From NCBI GenBank assembly GCA_902486425.1, contig CABTOK010000005.1, positions 62,001-126,000 on the forward strand: a DNA stretch of 64,000 bases. Direction: 5' to 3'. Of the stretch, positions 29,501 through 38,400 are shown piece after piece. Position numbers and translations under genes: made by a program. The DNA is from UBA11475 sp902486425. GTDB taxonomy: Bacteria; Bacillota; Clostridia; Christensenellales; Borkfalkiaceae. The first letter of the stretch is position 1; every line of letters begins with the position of its first letter. Below the pieces are notes generated by a model. The model searched no databases, had not been told where the DNA came from, and worked only from the letters and a program-made list of their open reading frames with translations.

Positions 29501-32013
29501 ACGCTGACGGCAGCTCGACTACCGACAGCAGCACTTCGTATGCGATTACGATTACCGAAGATACTGCGGTTGTTTCGGTTGCGGTAAACAAAGCAACGAG
29601 ATATTTCGATATTAATGCGACGAGCAAGACCTTTACTATAAAGGGAGACGAATACGGAACTTATTACGTTTACGAAAACGGTAATCAGAGAGACTATTAC
29701 GTCGAACTCGACGGTTATAGCCACGCTAAATTATTCAAATTAACCTATGACAAAGACGGTACTGCGGTAAGAAATTACATCAATGAAAACGCTACCTATA
29801 TTCTCGAAGGCGACAACGTTATAATATCAGACGCAAACGGCGATATACTTCTCGCAGCCGAACGCGGATATATGATAAAAACGATAAACGGAAAGCAGTA
29901 CAAAGTCAGCATTCTTATCGTAACCAACGACGAAAAGTTCGCTACCGCTTTTGTAAACAAGTCAGATCTTAACGTTCTCGTTCTCGACAGAATGGGTAAC
30001 GCCGTAAGATACGATAAAGACGGAAAGAGAACTACCGGTTCGTACGTTATCGTAACTGGAACTACCGATGCGGAAGGCAACACCAAAGGTTTGCTTTATT
30101 TTACCGACGGAAACAAATACGCTACCTATAATTACGACGTTAAAGAAAAGACCATAACCGAAAACGACAGCTACGAAGAAGTAGCGTATTATTCCGAAGA
30201 CTTCTCGCTTCTTTACTTCACAAACTACGGCTTGTGCCAGGTAGACGTCGAAAGATGCTATTACGAAGTCGTAAACGGAAAATACGTCGTCTATAAATAC
30301 GATCCCGATAACTCCGACGCTTCCGAATTCGGATTCGTCGAAGTAGACCTGGGAACCATGGGCGATACGAAGACTTACGGTGACAAACTCTATTACAAGC
30401 ACGGAACTTCCGCAATCAATTTCGTAAGAAGCGGCGATTCCGGAGAATTCAAGTTAACCGGTTATCCCGTAGAAAAGATCACCGTTGCTCCCGGCGGGGA
30501 AGACGAATTCAAGGCAAACGGATACGTTCAGGTAAAAACTTCCGAAGATAAAACAGCAAATCTTAACGGCGTCGTAAGAAGAGTCAAGACCGAAACCGGT
30601 TACGAAACTTATTTGGACGTAACTACAACGGTAGGCGGCGTATTCACTTTCAAGATCAATTTGTCTTATAGAGGAAGAGACAACGCTACGTTCACCGTAG
30701 AAGCGCTTTCTTATGAAGTAAACGCTGCACCTTCGACCTATTACAGCGTGGCTCAGTTTTTCTACATGTTTACCGGAACAATTCCCGCAAACACGTACGG
30801 TACCGTTAACATGAAGCAGGAATACAATTCCGCAAACGAAGTAACTTCGGTATCATTAAAAGTTAACTATTCCGAAGCTTATAGCAAAACGCTTGGTTTC
30901 GTAGACGCGGCCGGAGCTACGTTATCCGTAGACGTTAACGACATAAATGCGGTTAAGGTTGCGGGATATTTAAATAATAGTCAGACCGTTTATCGTACGG
31001 ACTTCGAAGGCAATGACGGATATAAATACAGCTTGTACTATATTTTCAGCCTTAATTCCACGTTTAACGCCGCATCCGTTCAGATCTACGCTCTTACGAG
31101 AAACGAAGAAAACACCGATAACGGACTTACCGTAGTAACTCAGAGAATAGTAACGTCCGATACTCTTACCGCAGGCGACTACTTCAGTGTAATCGTAAAG
31201 AAGGGGAATGCCGAATATTCTCTCTCGCTCGTAAAAGAACTTGAAAACGGCAATGTACGTTACGGCAGCAGAAAGGTATCCGAAGACAAGAAGAGCATCG
31301 AAACGCATTACTTCGATATAAACTTCGTCGAAAGGACTCCCGTAGAAGGCGTTAAAGTTCTTCCGCTTGAAAAGGTTATCGCGAAAGAAATCGAAAACGT
31401 TTACACTTACAGAAACAGCCGCGGCGATATCGTAATGGACGTCGTTCTCGATAAAGATTCCGCTGTTCTCTATTACTACAACGGCATGAACATGGACGTC
31501 GCAAGCTCGAGTTACGACGCCGACAAGAAAGAAGTTACCGCAACTACCTATCTCAACGGACAGGAAATCACCTGGGTTCTTAAAATAAAGGATCGCGGTA
31601 TGGCTATTCTCGAAAGATGGGTAGGCAAAGTTACCGAAGGCGGAACCCCCGGCTACAGCTATGTTCTTGCTGACGGAAGCCACAGCATATTCGAATATTC
31701 TACGGGCATATATGTAGTTACCGACGGCGAAACCGCTTATCGTGTAGACGGAAAAACTCTAGAAGTTACCGGACTCACTCTCGTAAAAGGGGATAACGGG
31801 GCGTTTGTCGTAATAAGCGAAGACGGAGCGAACGTGCTTTTCTTCACGACGGACGGCAACACCGTTTACAAACCTTCAACCACGGTTAAAAATTCCGAAG
31901 GAAACTATACCGTATCTTACGATACGACGGTAAACGGAAATAAGGTTACGAAAACCTATACCGTTATAATAACGGAAGGAAAAGTTACCATAACCGAAGT
32001 TACCGAAGCCTGA
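26536..32013 (+). CDS. Large repeat lipoprotein with InlB repeats (1825 aa)
   Basis: Predicted lipoprotein, lipobox LVAC with Cys27. InlB/Flg_new repeats (GFEFEGWYLDA ... VYAKW; GYEFMGWYNG; YYLEGWAES ... LYAVW) fill about residues 35-340. The rest is not LRR: it carries a diverged repeat of roughly 75-90 residues centred on LDGFG-like words, at about residues 530 (IKLDGFGIATVY), 606 (LTLDGFGFATYV), 816 (LLLDIALYSDG), 889 (LVFDGKGGVTYT), 976 (LVLDGYAFRARY), 1056 (VELDGYSHAKLF) and 1147 (LVLDRMGNAVRY), usually followed by GxY. It is rich in beta-forming Tyr and Thr. I do not recognise this repeat. No C-terminal anchor is seen. AAAGGAG precedes the ATG. A strong terminator follows. Confidence 0.87.
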   Translation: MKKLRNALIAVLSIVAVIAATMGLVACKKEKKYQLTFANAEIAAVSVEDGKTFTLPTGLTKDGFEFEGWYLDASLSGDSVTEVKITADTTVYAKWTQLYTISLELSGGNLSKTSLTVKKGENVYNAVKNLKPTKTGYEFMGWYNGNSPLGTGVKADKNLTLTAKYGVGYDVEIWTQKTTLDGYELAKTEHHVKDLGNKESVTVSANETVEGFTATENDNEVLSATLKVGEAKVVLKQYFDRNEYDVIYNSNYKRYSSDLENTEVTEKGYYGVEKSVQTELFSFDGYYLEGWAESANGEIKYRTYYLDNHKFGEAATKTPDSIDVSESTVLYAVWSKGYTDIAGISKDTYYIAKNSAGEEEIYLFRGDFFIKGRYISKSGRFFVDDLVDGEKIIKQGKLNENGTYTYSDSSVSADAEYYQYTGSGINANTKITLKETDATVTYEVKDSQGKVTDTSTGTYTHEETKYYVLYTATFDSGDKEGTTLHFIVGTAGSYKVFQECKENHKEAGKFYLGSVEKGSRTVKTNGNYIKLDGFGIATVYNSNDEEQGAYNYAYSNTTDGELVQLTISNSKYIYKAVEQEGKKVLLSYTSSAVYNKTYTFKNGDTLTLDGFGFATYVKGEETIEGTYGIENANDPFGALLNVFSGENTYRILIKTTTEIQLNDQGVQTKVTVYTPELKNNDYKAFYYKTGVEDDKGNTSYGIYKVPMVIGEEEGKARIYSLASNGNYVNTLVADWTYNGETGLYTLTNITEVAYEWNGLTDITKDFIDKIKSYKTIIFYGDTSTYQVAVWYIRSYAGEDEVLKPNYTEYTGANNTKITLLLDIALYSDGENVYTGTYSKKSNASYYTVSYLKDGETVKIYVEFNEENKTFTVLESLPYTLKLTTDSKVTLVFDGKGGVTYTVTENSSNKTEIAGSVTETSEKALVSGSQVYEFTPTDEANAAYKCKFIMLYSGNSKYFAKFDEKFSGTFTNGAETLVLDGYAFRARYTDADGSSTTDSSTSYAITITEDTAVVSVAVNKATRYFDINATSKTFTIKGDEYGTYYVYENGNQRDYYVELDGYSHAKLFKLTYDKDGTAVRNYINENATYILEGDNVIISDANGDILLAAERGYMIKTINGKQYKVSILIVTNDEKFATAFVNKSDLNVLVLDRMGNAVRYDKDGKRTTGSYVIVTGTTDAEGNTKGLLYFTDGNKYATYNYDVKEKTITENDSYEEVAYYSEDFSLLYFTNYGLCQVDVERCYYEVVNGKYVVYKYDPDNSDASEFGFVEVDLGTMGDTKTYGDKLYYKHGTSAINFVRSGDSGEFKLTGYPVEKITVAPGGEDEFKANGYVQVKTSEDKTANLNGVVRRVKTETGYETYLDVTTTVGGVFTFKINLSYRGRDNATFTVEALSYEVNAAPSTYYSVAQFFYMFTGTIPANTYGTVNMKQEYNSANEVTSVSLKVNYSEAYSKTLGFVDAAGATLSVDVNDINAVKVAGYLNNSQTVYRTDFEGNDGYKYSLYYIFSLNSTFNAASVQIYALTRNEENTDNGLTVVTQRIVTSDTLTAGDYFSVIVKKGNAEYSLSLVKELENGNVRYGSRKVSEDKKSIETHYFDINFVERTPVEGVKVLPLEKVIAKEIENVYTYRNSRGDIVMDVVLDKDSAVLYYYNGMNMDVASSSYDADKKEVTATTYLNGQEITWVLKIKDRGMAILERWVGKVTEGGTPGYSYVLADGSHSIFEYSTGIYVVTDGETAYRVDGKTLEVTGLTLVKGDNGAFVVISEDGANVLFFTTDGNTVYKPSTTVKNSEGNYTVSYDTTVNGNKVTKTYTVIITEGKVTITEVTEA

Positions 32014-32029
32014 TAAAATAAGAACAATA

Positions 32030-32067
32030 AAATTCCGCAAACGAAATCGTCTGCGGAATTTTTTATT
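32030..32067 (+). terminator. Terminator after the 1825-residue lipoprotein gene
   Basis: AATTCCGCA (32031-32039) pairs with TGCGGAATT (32052-32060), with an inner ACGA/TCGT stem, followed by a T tract. Confidence 0.88.
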
Positions 32068-32419
32068 TTAAATTTTTAACGAAAGGGGCGGAAAATATGT
32101 TTCCCACAATTTTTTGCGGTCGATTATTTATGATGAAGCGGCTTTTTAAGTCGTCCCGGTCATGCGGCTTTCATGTAAGCGTATATTTATATATTTTTTT
32201 GAATTATTCACGCAAAAATAAGTTAAAAACCGGCGATAATATATATATAAATATATATTAGCGAAAAAAAGTAAATACATATTTTAAAAACGGGCGCATA
32301 ATGTTTTACTTTTATAAAAAATTGTTGTAAAATATATCGTACGTAAACAATGGAAAATATGCGTTGTAAAAGTTAAAATCAAAGATTTTACTACACGCTC
32401 GCAATAAAGAGGACACTAT
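32068..32419. other. AT-rich gap before the protease operon
   Basis: About 350 non-coding bases with a long TA-rich stretch (about 32237-32261) and the promoter at 32305-32333. No gene or RNA element is recognised. The leader is about 80 bases. Confidence 0.5.
32305..32333 (+). promoter_or_regulatory. Promoter of the protease-Opp operon
   Basis: TTTACT (32305-32310), 17-base spacer, TAAAAT (32328-32333). The -10 is the same as at the two LRR lipoprotein promoters (3428 and 61057). Confidence 0.6.
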
Positions 32420-35400
32420 ATGACAAAGATGAAAAACTCGGCAATCAAATTTTTGACCGCAATACTTATCGTATGTATGACGATCGCCTGCTCGGTAAGC
32501 GGTCTTACGGTATCCGCTACGGAACTCAACCGTTATTCGGCTTCGGGTTCTTCTTCCGGCATAAGCTATGAAAGCGGTTCGGATTCTCAGATCACGAAGA
32601 TTACTTCGTCCGTAGATACGGGAAAAGAAAATTATTTCGATAAAAGCATCGTTACCGAACTTCCCGACACCGTGGACGAAAATCAGGCGCTTTCGGTAAT
32701 AGTAAGCATGAATACCGAAAATATTTACGAAGCTTACGAAGATCGCGGCAACGGCATGTCTGTTTCCGAATACGCCGCCACTTCTGACGCGAAAAAGGTT
32801 TCGGCTAAGGTTTCCGGTGAAATAGATAAACTTATAAGAGTTCTTAAAACTTCGGGCATCAAGTACGAACTCGGCGAAAAATACGACACTCTTTTATCGG
32901 GCTTCGAAATAACGATAAAAGCTTCCGACTTTTCCAAGCTCGGCAACGTTCTCGGTAAATATTCCGTAAAACTCATCGTCGGCGAAGAATACGAAAAGGC
33001 CGAAAACCAGGTAATCAACAATGAAGTCGACATCGACGAAGCCACGGGTATTTTCGACGGATCGTCTTCCGGTTACGACGGCGAAGGCGTCGTTGTAGCC
33101 GTTCTCGATACAGGTCTCGATTATTCTCACTCCGCTTTCTCTGTAAATAACTTCGAAGGCGCGGAAGAATACGATGCAATAACTCTTTCGAACTTAAAAG
33201 GAAAAATTTCAAAAACGAGCGCGGCGAAGACGACCAAAGGTCTTACCGCAGAAGACGTTTACGTTTCGAGAAAGGTTCCTTTCCAGTACGACTATGCGGA
33301 TAAGGATCCGGACGTTTCTCCCATTAACTCCGAACACGGCACGCACGTTGCTGGCATCATCGCCGGTAACGACGATACGATAACGGGCGTAGCTCCTAAG
33401 GCTCAGCTCGCTATCATGAAGGTTTTCTCCGATACTCAGACCGGCGCTAAGACCTCGTGGATTCTCGCAGGACTCGAAGATTGCGTAACTCTCGGAGTAG
33501 ACGTAATCAACATGTCGCTCGGCACGAGCTGCGGCTTTACGAGAGAAGAAGACAAAGATAACGTAAACGAAATTTACGACAGAATAAGAGAAGCGGGTAT
33601 TTCGCTTATAACGGCAGCTTCCAACGACTACAACGCTACGATGGGCTCCACTAAAAACGGAAACCTCGGGCTTACTTCCAATCCCGACTCCGGTACGGTA
33701 GGTTCGCCCGCAACTTACGAAGGCGCTCTTGCGGTTGCTTCGGTAGACGGCGTAAAGACGTCTTATCTCGTAAACGACGGCGAAATCATTTATTTCAAAG
33801 AAGCTTCCACTTCCAATGCGGACGTTAAAAAAGATTTCGTAACCGATATTCTTAAAACGGTAGGCGGCGTAAGCGAATACGAATTCGAATACGTAACCAT
33901 TCCCGGCGTAGGAAGATCTTCCGACTATATCGATTCGGACTATTCGGGCAAAATCGTACTCGTAAAGAGAGGCACGACGACTTTCGAAGATAAGGTAAGA
34001 ATAGCTCTTACCGAAAAACACGCTTCGGGTATCATTATTTACAACAACGTTTCCGGCTCCATTTCGATGTCGGTCGGCGACGATATAGGTGCGGTCTGCT
34101 CGCTTACTCAGGACGAAGGCGAAAGACTGGCGGCAAAAAAGACCGGCAAGATCAAAATCTCGCAATCGCAGAAGGCAGGTCCCTTCATGTCGGATTTCTC
34201 TTCATGGGGACCGACTTCCGACCTTAAGATCAAACCCGAAATAACCGCGCACGGCGGCGAAATTTTGTCGGCTGTTCCCGGCGGAAAGTACGAAAAGCTT
34301 TCGGGCACTTCGATGGCGGCTCCCAACCAGGCGGGCGCAACGGCTCTTATCCGTCAGTACGTCAAGTTCAGCGGTGTATTCGACGACGTTATAGAGAAAA
34401 AGACAGAAAGCGGAGTAACTACTTACAACAACGTAAAAGTTACCGATATAGTAAATCAGCTTATGATGTCCAATACGGATATCGTATACAATAAAAACGG
34501 GCTTCCGTACTCCGTAAGAAAGCAGGGCGCGGGACTTGTAAGCATTAAAAAATCGACGGCTCCCACGGCGTACATCACAACGTACGATACCGAAGGAAAC
34601 GCGATGAACAAGACTAAACTCGAACTCGGCGACGATAAAGAAAAGACCGGCGTCAAGACGATGACCTTCGACATTCACAACGTTACGGACAAGGCGGCTT
34701 CTTACGATGTTTCCGCAATCGTTATGACCGAAGGCGTAAGCGAAACTTACACCAGCCACGACGAAAAGACCGTTACGCAGGACGGATATCTTCTTACCGG
34801 TTCCGTTACGACGGTAACGGAAATCAAGGGCGGTACGGTATCCGGCAACAGAGTAACCGTTTCCGGCAAAGGCACCGCTCAGGTAACCGTAAAGATCGAA
34901 CTTTCCGATGCGGATATGAGATATCTCGACAAGTCGTTCGCTAACGGCATGTACGTGGAAGGGTTCATTCAGCTTAAAGCGGTTTCCGACGAAGTCGACA
35001 TGAACGTTGCTTTTTTAGGCTTCTACGGAGATTGGGCTAAGGCTCCCGTGTTCGACGAAGAATATTACGACACCAACAAAGACGAAATAAACAAAGGTCT
35101 CGACGAAAGAGAAAAACTCATGGAAGACGCTTATGCGACAAGAGTTATAGGCGGACTTTACAGCGACTATATAATGACGCTCGGCACCTATTATTTCGTG
35201 CAGGATCCGAGCGCTACGCAGATAGCAGCCGATAAAGATAAGATAGCTCTTTCGAATCAGGACGGCGAATCGGGATATACTGCGAATAAGATAAGAAGCA
35301 TCAGCGCGGGACTATTAAGAAACGCCAAGGAAGTGCAGATAAGCATCAGGGAAGAAGCGACGGGAAAAGTTGTATGGACTCGCACCGAATACAATCAGAG

Positions 35401-38400
35401 AAAATCGCACAGTTCCGGCAGCACGATTTACGCTTCCTCGATAGACGTCGAATATTCGGCTCTCGACCATGACCTTAAAAACAACACGAAATATATCGTA
35501 ACCGTTTCGTCGTATATCGACTACGGCAAGACCGCCGACGGCGAAATAGATTATTCTTATCAGGATGCGGTAAACGAAAGGAATACTTTCGAGTTCCCGC
35601 TCTATATAGACTTCGAAGCTCCCGTGATAACAGGTGTAACGTACAGAAAGGAATACGACAGATATACCAAAAAGACCAATCTTTACGCAGACATTTCCGT
35701 TTACGATAACCATTATGCGATGGGACTTCAGGCAGGCCAGATATTAAGAACGCCCGACAACAAACTTACTCTCGATACTTTCGGCAAATACATCACTCCC
35801 GTATACTCGTCGTACAATTCGACTTCTACGGTAACGGTAGAACTTACCGATTATATCGAAAGACTTAAAAACTCCGTAGGAATAAACGGCAATTCCGTCG
35901 AAAGCAGACCTAATACTTTTGTAGTAAGCTGTTACGACTACGCGATGAACTCCGCTATTTATGAAATCACTCTTCCCGAAATCGAAGAGATGACCTTCGA
36001 CGAAAGCGAACTCACGCTTAAAATCAACGAAACCAAAGACCTTTCGCAGTTCGTAACCGTATATCCCGAAGAAGGATGGGTGCAGACTCTTAAGTTCGAA
36101 TCTTCGAAGGAAAGCGTCGCAAAAGTTGTTAACCAGACGCTTGTAGGAGTTTCTGAAGGCACTGCGGTAATTACCGCTAAAAACATGAACGGCGATCCGC
36201 TCGCGACTTTTACGGTAAACGTTACGAACGACGGAAGCTATTCGCCGGTCGAAGTAAATAAATTCAGTCTCACGGGTTACGAAACGCAATGGGCTTTCCA
36301 TACCGAAACTTCGTCCGAACGAGAAATCGGGGTAACCGGCGGAAGCTATTCCTTCGGCGATACGGCGACGCTTTCGATGTATCCGTCGGAAAGAGTAAAA
36401 GCTACTTACGAACTCGATTCGTATTTCCCGGATAACACGAAGGTTGTATTCAGCGTAAGTAACAAAAATATTGCCGAAGTATCCGAAGACGGCGTTATCA
36501 CCGCAAAGAAGAAAGGTTCGACTACGGTAACGGCGACCGTATACTACAACGGTAAGAGAACGTATAACTCCGGAAGAATTTCGATAACGGTAAAAGATCC
36601 TTTTACGATCACCAGCATTTACCTTATGTCGTACAAAGGACTCGGCGGCGAAGTAACCGTACCGTCCAACCGCGGTATCACTACGATACAAAGCTTCGCT
36701 TTCTCGAACTATGAGTTTATAGATAAAGATCTTTCGGCGGGAGACGTAATCGACGAAGAAGATCCTTACTACATCAAGCAGTGGTTCATCGGAGACAGAG
36801 ACGAAGAAAAGACGGACAGAATAACCAAAGTAATCATTCCCGAGGGCGTAAAGACGATAGAGTCGTACGCATTTGCGAACCTTACTTCTCTGACCGAAGT
36901 CGTTCTTCCGTCCACTCTCGAAAAGATAGGCGTGGGAGCCTTCTACGGATGTACTGCTCTTAAAACGGTAAACTTCGATAACGTTAAGTTTATAAACGAA
37001 AAAGCTTTCTACGGATGCGGAAACCTTACCAATCCTAAGTTCACGAGCATCGTTTCGATAGGTAACTATTCCTTCCAGGATTGTACTCTCATCGACACAG
37101 TTACGCTTCCCGAAACCGCTCAGTCGTTAGGCATAGGCGCGTTCAGCGGTTGCTCGAGACTCGGACGTCTCGCTATAAGAGCGGGACTGGTAAAGATCGG
37201 TTCGAAAGCTTTCGAAAAATGTTCTTCTCTTAAAAAGGCTACGGTAAACGCTTCGGTTATTTCTTCGTACGCGTTCGACGGATGCTCCGCTCTTACCGAT
37301 ATGACTTTCGGCAAGGACGTAGCGGTCATCGGCGAATACGCTTTCAGAGGAACCGGACTTTCGGAATTCAAGATAGACGGCGCAAACGAATTCATAACTT
37401 TCAAAGATAACGATCGTTCGATCGTATATAAGTATGAAACCGTAGGCAATACCAAAGAATATAACGAACTCGTAGTAGCCGCTCCGAGAGCGGATCTCGG
37501 AGACGTAAACGTCGACGCAAAGATTATCGCAACAGGCGCGTTCTCCGGAAACATTTCGTTAAGAAGCATCAACGCTCCCAATATCGAAAACGTAGGCAAC
37601 TATGCGTTTGCGGGTTGTATCAACCTTGTATCGGTAAAGATCGATGCGGCTAAAACGATAGGCGATTATGCCTTCTACGGATGCTCCTCACTTACCGCGA
37701 CTCCCGATCTTAAAGATATAACCTCGATAGGATCTTATGCATTCGCGATGACGGCGGTTAAGTCGGTAACTATTCCGAACGATGCGGTCGTAGGCGATTA
37801 TGCGTTCGCAAGATGCTACAACAACAATACGAAAGAATATTCACTTACCGACGTAACGATCGGCGATAACGCGACGATCGGCGAAGGCGTATTCTTCAAC
37901 GGCTGGGGCGGAATGCTCGAATACACAAGCAGTTCGATCACTCAGGCATATATCAACGCTTATTACAACAAATATAAAGAAGAATCTTCCACAAGCTCGA
38001 GCGGAGTAAAAACAACGTACACTTATTACAAGCTCAACCTTGATAGGGACAGCTCCGGAACGATTCAGACAATACCTTCGGTAATCAAGAACGTAACGAT
38101 CGGCGAGGGCGCGACAATCGGCAACTATGCGTTCGCCGCTGCCGGCAACCTTGTTTCTCTCGATTTGGCAGGCGGCGTTAAGATAGGCAATTACGCCTTT
38201 GCAAACGCCATAAGTCTTGAAAGCGTAGATCTTTCAGGTGTGGCCGAACTCGGCGAATATTCTTTTGCCGGTATGAACTACAGAGATTGGATGATAATCA
38301 CCCAGTCGATCACTTCCGGAGGACAGGAACAGGTAATCAGCCAGTCGCTTAGTTACGCTTACGAAAAATTCACCGAAGACGGCGTGGATATGGTAAGATA

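Noticed and set aside
32237..32261. Long TA-rich palindromic stretch as a replication origin or att site
   Set aside because: No DnaA boxes, integrase gene or flanking repeats; simple AT-rich promoter upstream sequence explains it.
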